Below are positions 43,832 through 56,316 of a stretch of 64,000 bases of DNA, in pieces. Source of the DNA: Sorghum bicolor (Eukaryota > Streptophyta > Magnoliopsida > Poales > Poaceae); the NCBI RefSeq assembly GCF_000003195.3, contig NC_012876.2:7380665-7444664 (forward strand), given 5' to 3'. Under the pieces are notes generated by a model. The model was given only the letters and a program-made list of their open reading frames with translations, made no database searches and had not been told where the DNA came from. Each line of letters begins with the position of its first letter. Position 1 is the first letter of the stretch. Made by a program: the position numbers and the translations under genes.

Positions 43832-46553
43832 GCATTGAAAATTTGTTTGAGAAAAAGAAAAGGAAAAGGAATTTCTTTCTCCCCCTTTCTCTCCATTTCG
43901 GCCTCTCGGCCCAAAACCCGCCCCGCGCGCGCCCTCTCCTTCCTGGGCCGCGGCCCAACCGCCCCCCTCTCCCTTCCCCTCTCTCTCCCCGCTGACAGGC
44001 CGGGCCCGCCTGTCAGCTCCTCCTTCCCCAAACCAACGCCCCGCTCCTTCCTCTCTCTCTCGGTTTGGAAACCGCAAGGCCGAAGCCCGCGCCCACGATC
44101 TTCCCCTCTTCCCCCACGTTCGGCTTGAAAAGGATAGCGCCCGCGCCGAGCTTGAACCGCACCCCGCGCCCCATTCGTTTCCCTGCTCACCTTCTCGCCT
44201 GGGAGCACCGAGCGCCGCCGAGTTCGCCGCCGCGGTGGAAGATTCGATTGGCCAAGTTTTCTTCCCCGTAATCCCCTTGCCGAGCTCCTTTTTAGTCCCG
44301 CGAAGTCGCCTAGATTCTTCTTCTTATTTTTCCCGCCTCGTTTTTCTCTCTAACTGCCGCTGTGTGTGCTCAGGAGAATCCTCGCCGCCGTTTCGCGTGG
44401 TCAGCCGAAGTCGATCCGTCCTAGTCCGTGTTCCCGGCGTCTTCGGGTTCGCGGTGAGCTCCTCTGGCCTCCCGTGCTCTTGGATCGAAGTTTTGTCCAC
44501 CTAAGGACGTTTTCTCCTTCTTCGGCGATCTCCCGGCCATGGCGCCGCCGCGGAGGCCTTGCTCCGGCCGGCCGGCCGGCGAGCCCTTCCCTCTCTCCCC
44601 CCAGATTAAATCCGAGCCGTAGATCTCTAATGTGACGGCCCAGTGAGCCCCGTACCCCTTCGCGGGTCAGTTTTGCTAAAGAGTCCCCCTGGGATTTAGT
44701 ATTTGAGCCGCAGTCCTTAGCGCAATTCGTAAACTACGCTTTGTCTTTTGGAAAGCGTATTTTCCGTCGGTTAGGTCAAAATACGCTTTCGGGAAATTAC
44801 AGAATTGCCACTGAAATTGTTTTGGCCATAAAATATTCGTTATAGCTCCGAATTGACCCGTTCAAATTGCGTTAGGTTCGTAATTAAATTCTCTACATGA
44901 TAGTACCACTGTTTTTGTAGTTTGCAACTTTTTATTTTCAGGGTTAGGTTTAATTAATTAATTGCCTATAGGAAATCGCCGATAAGTCGTAACTTGGTCG
45001 TTTTAGCTCCGAATTTCGTGATCTTCGTATCTATGTGATCGTAGCGAAACGTTGGTTCTGTTTTTAAATATTTTATTTCATTTTTGATCTGTTGGTGTAC
45101 TGTTCTAATTAAATGATTGTTTGCTTGTATGAATGAACCTGGATGCTTGTTGTTGTGTGGTACCGATCGAGCGCAGACGGTGACGTGTCCGTGGGTGATC
45201 CATTTCACTTCGAGGAGCAGCAGGACCAGCAGCAGTTCCCCTTCACCAAAGGCAAGTATAACATGGGTTTCCCTTGTACACCTATTCACTTAATTAATTA
45301 CGCATTTGCATGTGTCTAATTTTGATAACCCTAAGGACATCCTAGCTACCTGACTAAACACTTATGACACCTATGGGAAGAATGCATGTGGGTAGCTTTG
45401 CTAGTGCTCTAATTAATTGAGACTTTATTATCGCTCTGACTTTAATAAATATGATGATAAATATTGGGAAAAAGGGCTATGGTGCAATTGACTTCGATTG
45501 GGTTGACCTAGACCCTCCGTAAGGACTTCTCTGTAAGCGACAATCCGGGACTTACAGTGCAACCGTGATGGTTATATGGCTCTAACTTTAGCTCAGTAAT
45601 AGGATCTCATCTAGCTGGTTAGAGGTTACCCGAAAGGGCGCAAGATGGGTTGCCACTTTGGGTATAGAACTGCTTCTGTTCCTATGTGTATAGCCGTGAT
45701 GGAAATGTGCCATAAGAAAGGGGGTTCTGTATATCTGCCTGCCGAGGAAACCTCGCGGCCCTAACTGGTTAGACGTGGCCTATGGAAGGCTTCATAGTGT
45801 TCCCTGCCCGCTCACCTTGGCAGTGTTAGTGGGTCTTGCAAACCCCGGGCATATGGGTAACACGACTTACGGGAAAAGTGCACACCTCTGCGCAGAGTTT
45901 GATCAAATTGGTATACTAGCCGTGCTCTCGGACATGAGCGGCCTTGGACCCTTACGGAATAGTTGGGTGTGGATGGTTATGGGAAATAACTAATGAAACG
46001 CTGACGCATTGATCGTGATGATTAATGTGGTTTAACCGTGATGGTGATGGTGTTAGCCGTGAAGGTTAACGGTGTTATTATCATGTACTCATTTGGGCTA
46101 ATTGGGAGCTTAAGCATAATTGATGATTAAATAGGATTAAAACATTGACCAATTAAAATGCTAACTGCAGTAGCCAGTGTCTGACCTTTTTGAGCCGCAT
46201 AAATTCCTATGTTATGCTTGCGGAGTACGAGATGTACTCACGCTTGTCTTTTTATTTCTTTTGGACAAAAATCCCGGATGGGTAACAGATGACAGCTATT
46301 ACGAGGAATTTCCGGAGGACTTCTAGGTTGGCGATCCCCCAGTCGGTCGTCCCTGTGTTGGAGTTATCTTACCATAGCTAGTTATGAGTTTATTTTCCGT
46401 TTGTCGCAGACTTTGATATATTTGTGTTGTAATAACGTTTTGTAAGACACTTGTGATGATACATTTATAATTTGTCGACTTGTGTGCGCGACTATTCCTG
46501 GGGCGCACATGAGATTATTGTACTCAAATTTATCCTTAAATTTGGGTGTGACA
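43832..46553 (+). repeat. 5' LTR of element B (lacks first 216 bp)
   Basis: It corresponds to 53136-55861 of the 3' LTR and ends GGGTGTGACA. The left junction falls in a shared TGCA. The GC-rich stretch 43880-44640 yields many overlapping frames that recur in the 3' LTR and are not genes. Confidence 0.92.
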
Positions 46554-46556
46554 AAT

Positions 46557-46569
46557 TGGTATCAAAGCA
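46557..46569 (+). other. Primer-binding site of element B
   Basis: TGGTATCAAAGCA, complementary with one mismatch to the 3' end of initiator Met tRNA, 3 nt after the LTR. Confidence 0.88.
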
Positions 46570-46747
46570 AGGCTGACTGTAGGACGCAAACCTTGGTAGA
46601 AACAGTCGATTTTAGGGTTCTTATTTTCGCTTTATTTATTTCACTGCTCAATTTACTTTCTTGTTATTTTATTAAAAGTTTATATTCTTACCCAATGTTC
46701 TATTTATGTAAACATATTGATTCTAATTCTTAAAACAAAATTTATAG

Positions 46748-47692
46748 ATGCCTCGTTGCAGCGCAGCCGCGTATCGCGCCCTCTTCGTCGCCGCCCGTGC
46801 TCCACCAGTTGCACCAGCACCAGCTCCAGTACCTGCACCTGTGCCAGCACCAGTACCCGTACCAGAGCCCGAGGTCGTCGCCTCTGGTGGCGGCGAGGAG
46901 GAGGAGCCTATGGACACGGGGTCCCCTACGCCTACACCTTCAGCTCCTACACCAGTGGCGGTACCGATTCCGCAGGCTGCCGCTCCAGTACCACCTGCAC
47001 CTGCACCACCTGCACCTGCACCACCTTCGCCTGCACCCCACGCGTCGACGGGTTCAGCACCGACGCCTCAGTACCCTCAGGTTGTTCCGGAGATGGGATG
47101 GACCTCCAGGAACAAGTTCATGGAGGCGGACGAGGACGCTCGCTACCACACTCTGCTCACGGGTGTGTTGGCGAGCTATTACCCGGAGTTTGCCGCCACC
47201 GTCCGCTACCTTTGCTCGGAGCACAAGCACCCGTTGGAGAACACCTACTGGAAGGCCGAGGTGATCATCACAGCTCGGAACAACGTCGACAACTCGGACG
47301 AGGTGGAGTCCATCCACGAGAGCAGGGTTAGACGTGCTTCCGCCTACGAGAGCATGGAGGATGCAGCTTAGGCCGCGTACTTTCACTACCATGGCCGCCG
47401 TTTTGAGGCCATGCAGGAGGACAGGTACCGGTTCCTTCCCCGCAACGACCCAGATGGAAAGACATGGCATGTCCTGGCACCTCCTGCCGGCGACCCTACC
47501 CTGGATACGACTGTGAGACACGTCAGTGCCATTCAAGAGATGAATGGGGCACTGAGACAGGAGCTGCGTGTTGCGCAGCAGGCGGAGAAGCGCCTCCAGC
47601 GTCAGGTGGATGAGCTGCGTGGTCAGCTTGGACAGCCACCCATTTACAAGAAGAAGCCCCGCAAGTTCGTTCTCCAAGATAGAGCTCGTTAG
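46748..47692 (+). pseudogene. ORF0 of element B, interrupted by one TAG
   Basis: One frame of 315 codons including both stops, broken by TAG at 47369-47371. The N-terminus is a Pro/Ala/Val-rich low-complexity tract (about residues 15-100). Residues about 115-175 look globular and share a core with ORF0 of element A (VRYLCSEHKHPLENT here). After the TAG come a short conserved-looking block (YRFLPRNDPDGKTWHVL) and a C-terminal coiled coil rich in Glu/Gln/Arg (RQELRVAQQAEKRLQRQ), ending basic. It lies between primer site and gag. Function is unknown. The original codon at the TAG is probably CAG (inference). Confidence 0.7.
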
Positions 47693-48353
47693 ATTTCCCA
47701 GTACTTTCTAGATTGACGCTAGCACGAGTATTTCGGTAATGTGTGGCATGTGAACTTTAGTGAGTTGCTGTTTGTGTTGATGAACATTTATGATTTGGAG
47801 TTTTGTTTGATTGTGGAAACATGTGGGTCTGTCCGCATGTTTCTAAACCTTAATTCTAGAAGTAAATGTTGTTTAAATTCGAGGTTGGGTTACTTTATCT
47901 GTCTCAGTCATGCTGTTTCTGGAGCGGTCTGGGATTTTTATTCAGTATCTCATTATCGGTTCAGTCAAAAATTACGAAATTTTTATGGTGAAAACTAGAC
48001 TGGTATATCTTTCATCTCCAACTGGAATCACCTCATTATCTGTTCGGATCTATGAGATATGTCCGTTTTAATCTGCTGTACCTGCGCAGACTGAGAACCA
48101 GAGCAGAACCTGATGAATCACAATTTTGATTATGTTACTGTTGGAATCAGTAAATGTGGTCTGAATAAAGTTTGTAGAGAATTTCCTAACCTTTCCAACG
48201 ATGTATACCATGTTCCTTTTGAGTCTATAGATTCTGAGATAAGCACAGATTACTGACCTGCTGAGTTTGAAACTTGTCCAGAAAACTGCTAGACTTGTTT
48301 TTATTCATTATAAGCGATGAATAATTAATTTTTTTGGAAGATCACTAAAAGCC
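47693..48353 (+). other. ORF0-gag spacer of element B
   Basis: Non-coding. 48020-48250 contains a sequence (TTTGTAGAGAATTTCC...CTTTCCAACGATGTATACC) related to the repeat units in the C/D leader at 13082-13550 (opposite strand). Confidence 0.6.
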
Positions 48354-51300
48354 GTGAATCTTTGTTGGAAGCAGATGGACGCCGAACGTGCAGCCGCTGG
48401 TCGTGGACGTGGCCGTGGTCGTGGCCGTGGACGTGGTGTACCTGAGAATCCACCACCACCACCGCCGCCGATGACTATCGAGCAGCTCATGGGTATGCAA
48501 GCTAATCTGATGCAAGCCATGATGAACCGTATGAACAATGAACCAGTAGCAGCACCACCGCCGGTTCAAGTCCGTGACAAGCGAGGGGAGTTCTTGAAAG
48601 GACGTCCTCCGGTGTTCACCCATGCCTCTGATCCACTGGAGGCAGACGACTGGTTAAAAGCAGTCGAGAAGCAGCTGAACATAGCCCAATGCAGCGACCT
48701 GGAGAAAGTGTTGTACGCATCAGGCCAGCTGCAAGGACCTGCACAGGAGTGGTGGGAGTCCTATCAATATGGACGCCCGAACAACGCTCCGCCAGTCACC
48801 TGGAAGGAGTTTACGGAAGGGTTCAGGTCCCATCATATTCCGGAGGGCCTGATAGAACTGAAAGCGGAAGAGTTCAGATCTCTCAAGCAGGGACCAATGT
48901 CAGTCAGTGAGTATCGTGACAAGTTTGCTCAACTATCACGATATGCTCCATATGAGGTGGCCAGGGACTCTGACAAGCAACGTCTTTTCCTGAAGGGTCT
49001 GTATGATGGACTGCAGCTGCAGCTGATGAGCAATACCTACCCTTGTTTTCAAGAATTGGTGAACCGCGCTATTGTCATCGACAACAAGCGCAAGGAGATG
49101 GATGCAAAGAAGAGAAAGCTCCAGGGGCAGCAGTCGGGCAGCAACACTCGCCCACTTGCGTACCCTCAGTAGGGATTCCCTCAGCGCAGTCAAGGACCAC
49201 AGAATCAGTGGAACCGTGGTCAGTTTCCTCAGCGTCCCCAGTACTACCAGCAGCACAATCACCAAAACCAACAACATCCCCAGCAGCAGTATGGCAACCA
49301 GAATCAGCAACGCCTCCAGCATCAGGTCAGCAATCAGGCACCACACCAAGGAGTGCCCAATAATGCTCCTGGCAAGAGTGCAGCACCCAGCGGCAATCCC
49401 AATGCCTGTTACCGCTACGGAGAGGTGGGACACTATGCCTACCAGTGCCCCAAGATGCAGAATCCACCAGCCCAGCAAAATCAGAACAACAATCAGAGGC
49501 CTGCTCGACCTCCGTTCTCTGGGAAAGTGAACCATGTGTCCACTGACACAGCTCAGGAAGCACCTGAGGTTATGATGGGTACGTTCAACATCAACTCCAT
49601 CCCCGCTACAGTACTGTTTGATTCTGGTGCTTCACATTCTTTTATCTCCCAAGCTTTTGTTAGAGTGCATAGCATCCCACTTTGTGCACTGAAAAATTCT
49701 ATGCTAGTAAATTCACCGGGAGGCACCATGCCAGCTAATTACTGGAGCCCCTCCACTAGTATATCTCTAAGGGGGGTAGATTTCAAGGTGAAACCTATTG
49801 TGCTAAGAACCATGGGAATTGACCTCATACTTGGAATGGATTGGATGAAGCAACATAGGGCAGTAATTCAGTGTCAGGAGAAATCTGTGGTGGTGACATC
49901 ACCAGATGGGGATAGAATAAGTGTGGATGTGACAGTGCAGTCTCAGCCGACTGCTACAGTGAATCAGTTGAGTGGTGGTAATCAAGAAGACCAGGTGGTG
50001 GACGAGTTCCCCGATGTGTTCCCGGACGAGTTGCCAGGTATGCCACCAGACCGAGACATTGAATTTCTTATTGAGCTTTTACCTGGAACTGCACCTATAG
50101 CAAAAAGACCATATAGAATGGGGGTAAATGAATTAGAGGAACTTAAGAAGCAGCTTAAGGAAATGCAAGAAAAAGGGTTTATTCGTCCTAGTTCTTCACC
50201 ATGGGGTGCACCCGTAATCTTTGTTGATAAGAAAGATGGCACTAGGAGGATGTGTGTGGATTATCGGTCATTAAATGAGGTCACTATTAAAAACAAGTAC
50301 CCACTGCCTAGAATAGATGACTTATTTGACCAACTGAAAGGAGCATGTGTGTTCTCCAAAATTGACCTCCGATCTGGCTATCACCAGTTGAAAATCCGTG
50401 CAACTGACATACCTAAGACAGCTTTTACCACAAGGTATGGCTTGTATGAGTATACAGTCATGTCATTTGGGCTGACCAATGCACCTGCATACTTCATGTA
50501 TATGATGAACAAGGTGTTCATGGAGTATTTGGATAAGTTCGTGGTAGTATTCATTGATGATATATTAATCTTCTCCAAAACCAAAGAAGAACATGCTGAA
50601 CACTTGAGGCTGGTCTTGCAAAAGCTTAGAGAGAATAAATTGTATGCCAAGAAAAGCAAATGCGAGTTTTGGTTGGATGAGGTCTCATTTTTGGGACATG
50701 TGGTCTCTAACGGTGGAATAGCCGTAGACCCCAGCAGAGTGCGGGATGTGCTAAATTGGAAGCCTCCAACTAATACTAGTGAGATCCGTAGCTTTCTGGG
50801 ACTAGCTGGTTATTATAGGAGATTTATTAAAGGATTCTCCAAGTTAGCAAAGCCTATGACAGCCCTACTAGAGAAGAGTGCCAAATTTATTTGGTCAGAT
50901 AAGTGCCAAGAAAATTTTGAGGAGCTAAAGAAAAGGTTGACCACAGCCCCAGTGTTGATCTTACCAGATCTGAGTAAAACCTTCTCTATTTATTGCGATG
51001 CATCTCGCCTAGGCCTTGGATATGTGCTTATGCAAGAAGGAAGAGTAGTGGCGTACGCATCCAGGCAGTTGAGAAAACATGAGCTGAACTATCCTACTCA
51101 TGATTTGGAGCTAGCTGCCGTGGTTCACGCTCTAAAGATTTGGAGGCATTATCTAATTGGACACAAGTGTGATATTTATACGGATCACAAAAGTCTAAAG
51201 TATATTTTCACACAGTCAGACCTGAACCTAAGGCAACGCCGCTAGCTAGAATTAATAAAGGATTATGACCTGGAAGTGCATTACCATCCCGGGAAGGCAA

Positions 51301-52871
51301 ACGTTGTTGCCGATGCACTTAGCCGAAAGAGCTATGCCAATGGGCTGCAATTGACCTTCATTCCCACAGAGTTGCTAGCTGAAATAGAGCATCTCAATTT
51401 GGGTTTAGTGAACAACACTGTTGAATTGGAGTTGGAGCCCACCTTAGAGCAAGAAATCCGCAAAGGTCAGTTGGAAGATGAGAAACTAAAGGAAATTTCA
51501 GAGAATGTAGTGCTTGGAAAAGCACCGGGTTTCAAGTTAGATGAAAATGGTACACTATAGTTTGGGAAGAGAATATGTGTGCCAGAAGTGAAATCCATCC
51601 GAGATGCAATCCTGCGTGAAGCACATGACTCTGCATATTCAATTCACCCCGGAAGCACCAAGATGTATCTAGATCTTAAAGAAAAATACTGGTGGTATGG
51701 ATTAAAGAGAGATGTGGCAGAGTATGTAGCGTTATGTGATACTTGTCAGAGGGTGAAAGCCGAGCACCAAAGACCTGTAGGGTTCTTGCAACCAATGCAA
51801 GTGCCTGAATGGAAATGGGAAGAAGTAGGTATGGATTTCATCACTGGGTTGCCCCGCACTCAGCGTGGGTATGATTCAATTTGGGTAATAGTGGATCGAC
51901 TCACTAAAGTTGCTCACTTTTTGCCCGTTAAGACCAACTATGATGGTGCAAAGCTGGCAAAGTTATATATGGATAGAATCGTGAGTCTGCACGGAGTTCC
52001 GAAGAAGATCGTGTCTGATCGGGGTACACAGTTCACATCTCAGTTTTGGCATAAAGTACATGAATCATTGGGAACAAAGTTGAACTTTAGTTCCGCGTAT
52101 CATCCCCAAACCGATGGGCAGACTGAAAGAGTAAATCAGATTCTAGAAGACATGTTGAGAGCATGTGCGTTACAGTATGGTACCAGCTGGGACACTAGTT
52201 TACCATATGCTGAATTCTCATATAATAATAGTTACCAGAAAAGTCTCGATATGGCACCGTTCGAAGCATTGTATGGGCGGAAATGTAGAACACCTCTGTT
52301 TTGGAATCAGACTGGTGAGAGTCAAGTATTTGGACCTGATGTTCTTAGAGATGCAGAGGAAAAAGTGCGGAAAATACGGGACAACTTGAGAGTAGCTCAG
52401 TCTCGACAAAAGAGTTATGCGGAAACTAGAAGAAGAGAATTGGCATTCGAGATAGGCGACTATGTGTATTTGAAGGTGTCACCTATGAGAAGTGTCAGGA
52501 GGTTTAATAAGAAGGGAAAATTGGCACCGAGGTACGTTGGACCGTTCAGAATTCTTAGGAGACGTGGAGAAGTGGCCTATCAGTTAGAGTTGCCTGCGAG
52601 TATGTCGGGTATTCACGATGTGTTCCATGTGTCACAACTGAAGAAATGTTTGCGAGTGCCTGAGGAACAAATTCCATTGGAGGAACTCACAGTTGAAGGA
52701 GATCTAACTTATGAGGAATATCCAATCAAGATCTTAGAAACAGCAGAAAGAGTCACCCGGAGTCGGGTTATAAAGATGTGCAAAGTGCAGTGGCACCGAT
52801 ATAAAGAAGAAGAAGCCACTTGGGAAAGAGAAGATGAGCTGAGACAGTCTTATCCATATCTCTTTGAGTAA
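48354..52871 (+). pseudogene. gag-pol: Gag-Pol polyprotein of element B, three in-frame TAG codons
   Basis: A single frame of 1506 codons. An RGRGRG-rich N-terminus (start may be the second Met at 48375) and Gag core are followed by a zinc knuckle from codon 352 that reads [14 protein letters not shown], the second Cys replaced by Tyr. Then come protease (DSGASHSF, D423), reverse transcriptase (FIDD, 733-736), RNase H, integrase with D1161, D1222 and E1258 (D,D-35-E), and a chromodomain ending at the stop. TAG codons are at 49170 (codon 273, Gln-rich region), 51243 (codon 964, where element A has Trp) and 51558 (codon 1069, Trp in element A). Breaks in both Gag and Pol make it inactive. Confidence 0.92.
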
Positions 52872-52905
52872 GCATCGTCTCAATCTCGAGGACAAGATTA
52901 TTTTT

Positions 52906-52916
52906 AAGGGGGGTAG
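52906..52916 (+). other. Polypurine tract of element B
   Basis: AAGGGGGGTAG, 3 nt before the 3' LTR; primes plus-strand DNA synthesis in this element class. Confidence 0.85.
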
Positions 52917-52919
52917 AAT

Positions 52920-55861
52920 TGTAACACCCAAAAATTCTGTTTCTTTTAAATAGATGAAATGAATTTAAATGAATTTATTTTGTGAGCATTTTCAATGTAG
53001 GAAAATAAATAAATTTGGAGAAATTAAAATTTAATATAAGCCTAGAGAAAACTTTATGTTGCATTCATGCTGGGGCATTCTTTTATGTGATGAGTGTTTT
53101 GAAAATCAAATTGATTAAAAATCCATTTGGGAAATGCATTGAAAATTTGTTTGAGAAAAAGAAAAGGAAAAGGAATTTCTTTCTCCCCCTTTCTCTCCAT
53201 TTCGGCCTCTCGGCCCAAAAACCCCCCCGCGCGCGCCCTCTCCTTCCTGGGCCGCGGCCCAGCCGCCCCCCTCTCCCTTCCCCTCTCTCTCCCCGCTGAC
53301 AGGCCGGGCCCGCCTGTCAGCTCCTCCTTCCCCAAACCAACGCCCCGCTCCTTCCTCTCTCTCTCGGTTTGGAAACCGCAAGGCCGAAGCCCGCGCCCAC
53401 GATCTTCCCCTCTTCCCCCGCGTTCGGCTTGAAAAGGATAGCGCCCGCGCCGAGCTTGAACCGCACCCCGCGCCCCATTCGTTTCCCTGCTCACCTTCTC
53501 GCCTGGGAGCACCGAGCGCCGCCGAGTTCGCCGCCGCGGTGGAAGATTCGATTGGCCAAGTTTTCTTCCCCGTAATCCCCTTGCCGAGCTCCTTTTTAGT
53601 CCCGCGAAGTCGCCTAGATTCTTCTTCTTATTTTTCCCACCTCGGTTTTCTCTCTAGCTGCCGCTGTGTGTGCTCAGGAGAATCCTCGCCGCCGTTTCGC
53701 GTGGTCAGCCGAAGTCGATCCGTCCTAGTCCTTGTTCCGGGCGTCTTCGGGTTCGCGGTGAGCTCCTGTGGCCTCCCGTGCTCTTGGATCGAAGTTTTGT
53801 CCACCAAAGGACGTTTTCTCCTTCTTCGGCGATCTCCCGGCCATGGCGCCGCCGCGGAGGCCTTGCTCCGGCCGGCCGGCCGGCGAGCCCTTCCCTCTCT
53901 CCCCTCCAGATTAAATCCGAGCCGTAGATCACTAATCTGACGGCCCAGTGAGCCCCGTACCCCTTCGCGGGTCAGTTTTGCTAAAGAGTCCCCCTGGGAT
54001 TTAGTATTTGAGCCACAGTCCTTAGCGCAATTCGTAAACTACGCTTTGTCTTTTTGGAAAGCGTATTTTCCGTCGATTAGATCAAAATACGCTTTCGGGA
54101 AATTACAGAATTGCCACTGAACTTGTTTTGGCCATAAAATATTCGTTATAGCTCCGAATTGACCCGTTCAAATTGCGTTAGGTTCGTAATTAAATTATCT
54201 ACATGATAATACCACTGTTTTTGTAGTTTGCAACTTTTTATTTTCAGGGTTAGGTTTAATTAATTAATTGCCTATAGGAAATCGCCGATAAGTCGTAACT
54301 TGGTCGTTTTAGCTCCGAATTTCGTGATCTTCGTATCTATGTGATCGTAGCGAAACGTAGGTTCTGTTTTTAAATATTTTATTTCATTTTTGATCTGTTG
54401 GTGTACTGTTCTAATTAAATGATTGTTTGCTTGTATGAATGAACCTGGATGCGTGTTGTTGTGTGGTACCGATCGAGCGCAGACGGTGACGTGTCCGTTT
54501 GTGATCCATTTCACTTCGAGGAGCAGCAGGACCAGCAGCAGTTCCCCTTCACCGAAGGCAAGTATAACATGGGTTTCCCTTGTACACCTATTCACTTAAT
54601 TAATTACGCATTTGCATGTGTCTAATTTTGATAACCCTAAGGACATCCTAGCTACCTGACTAAACACTTATGACACCTATGGGAAGAATGCATGTGGGTA
54701 GCTTTGCTAGTGCTCTAATTAATTGAGACTTTATTATCACTCTGACTTTAATAAATATGATGATAAATATTGGGAAAAAGGGCTATGGTGCAATTGACTT
54801 CGGTCGGGTTGACCTAGACCCTCCGTAAGGACTTCTCTGTAAGCGACAATCCGGGACTTACAGTGCAACCGTGATGGTTATATGGCTCTAACTTTAGCTC
54901 AGTAATAGGATCTCATCTAGCTGGTTAGAGGTTACCCGAAAGGGCGCAAGAGGGGCTTGCCACTTTGGGTATAGAACTGCTTCTGTTCCTATGTGTATAG
55001 CCGTGATGGAAATGTGCCATAAGAAAGGGGGGTTCTCTATATCTGCCTGCCGAGGAAACCTCGCGGCCCTAACTGGTTAGACGTGGCCTATGGAAGGCTT
55101 CATAGTGTTCCCTGCCCGCTCACCTTGGCAGTGTTAGTGGGTCTTGCAAACCCCGGGCATATGGGTAACACGACTTACGGGAAAAGTGCACACCTCTGCG
55201 CAGAGTTTGATCAAATTGGTATACTAGCCGTGCTCTCGAACATGAGCGGCCTTGGACCCTTACGGAATAGTTGGGTGTGGATGGTTATGGGAAATAACTA
55301 ATGAAACGCTGACGCATTGATCGTGATGATTAATGTGGTTTAACCGTGATGGTGATGGTGTTAGCCGTGAAGGTTAACGGTGTTATTATCATGTACTCAT
55401 TTGGGCTAATTGGAAGCTTAAGCATAATTGATGATTAAATAGGATTAAAACATTGACCAATTAAAATGCTAACTGCAGTAGCCAGTGTCTGACCTTTTTG
55501 AGCCGCATAAATTCCTATGTTATGCTTGCGGAGTACGAGATGTACTCACGCTTGTCTTTTTATTTCTTTTGGACAAAAATCCCGGATGGGTAACAGATGA
55601 CAGCTATTACGAGGAATTTCCGGAGGACTTCTAGGTTGGCGATCCCCCAGTCGGTCGTCCCTGTGTTGGAGTTATCTTACCATAGCTAGTTATGAGTTTA
55701 TTTTCCGTTTGTCGCAGACTTTGATATATTTGTGTTGTAATAACGTTTTGTAAGACACTTGTGATGATACATTTGTAATTTGTCGACTTGTGTGCGCGAC
55801 TATTCCTGGGGCGCACATGAGATTATTGTACTCAAATTTATCCTTAAATTTGGGTGTGACA
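52920..55861 (+). repeat. 3' LTR of element B
   Basis: Complete at 2942 bp, from TGTAACACCC to GGGTGTGACA. Its last 1110 bp are duplicated at 1-1110. Confidence 0.94.
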
Positions 55862-56311
55862 TCTAACTCATTTATCCCCATTCCGTGAGGCCTTTTAGCT
55901 ATAGGTGCAGTATCAGGTGGTAATTTGATAATATTTAATTCAATGTCTCCGGTCAAGAAGCATACCTGGCAACTTATCCGAAAAAAAATCATCTGGAAAT
56001 TTATTCACAACTACTACTTTCTCTTCACACTCCATCTCCGTAGTATATTTCTTCATCCAATCCAAACCCAAGATCACATCTATGCTTGGAGTTCTCATAA
56101 GCATAGGACTGACAGGGAAATCTACCCCCCTTAAAATGAGATTTATTGGGGGATACTAGAGACTACTTCTCCTATCGTTTTTAGATGCTACACATCATAG
56201 TCTTTTAAATTTCTTGTACCAAGTCTCTTAATCCAAGGTTGGTTTCAACACTAAGTTCCATCTATTGGTACCTTTATCGCCAATAAGTTGTTTCACTCTC
56301 ATATTGCATAT
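55862..56311 (-). pseudogene. pol remnant of element C/D, second copy
   Basis: Copy of 1111-1560 with a few substitutions (e.g. GATCACATC for GATTACATC, TACTAGAG for TACTGGAG). It lies between the 3' LTR of element B and the GTAAC duplication of element E (56312-56316). Confidence 0.8.
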
Positions 56312-56316
56312 GTAAC

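Larger units (their letters stand above)
43832..55861 (+). mobile_element. Element B: Ty3/gypsy Tekay-type chromovirus with truncated 5' LTR
   Basis: 5' LTR 43832-46553, primer-binding site, ORF0 (46748-47692), spacer, gag-pol (48354-52871), polypurine tract, 3' LTR 52920-55861. The first 216 bp of the 5' LTR are missing; the deletion also removed adjacent C/D pol. The target was C/D pol, since pol remnants lie on both sides. Both ORFs carry in-frame TAG codons, so the copy is not autonomous. Confidence 0.93.

Noticed and set aside
43742..44635. Long frames in GC-rich sequence, repeated at 53015-53940
   Set aside because: LTR sequence of element B; the minus-strand frame from 43742 is only coding in its last part (C/D pol end) and is otherwise a chance fusion with the LTR.
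46717..47331. Alternative 204-codon frame overlapping ORF0 of element B, and a 207-codon frame on the opposite strand
   Set aside because: Shadows of the ORF0 frame: the Pro/Ala-rich codon repeat is read in another phase as Ser/Thr/Cys or His/Leu/Gln runs.
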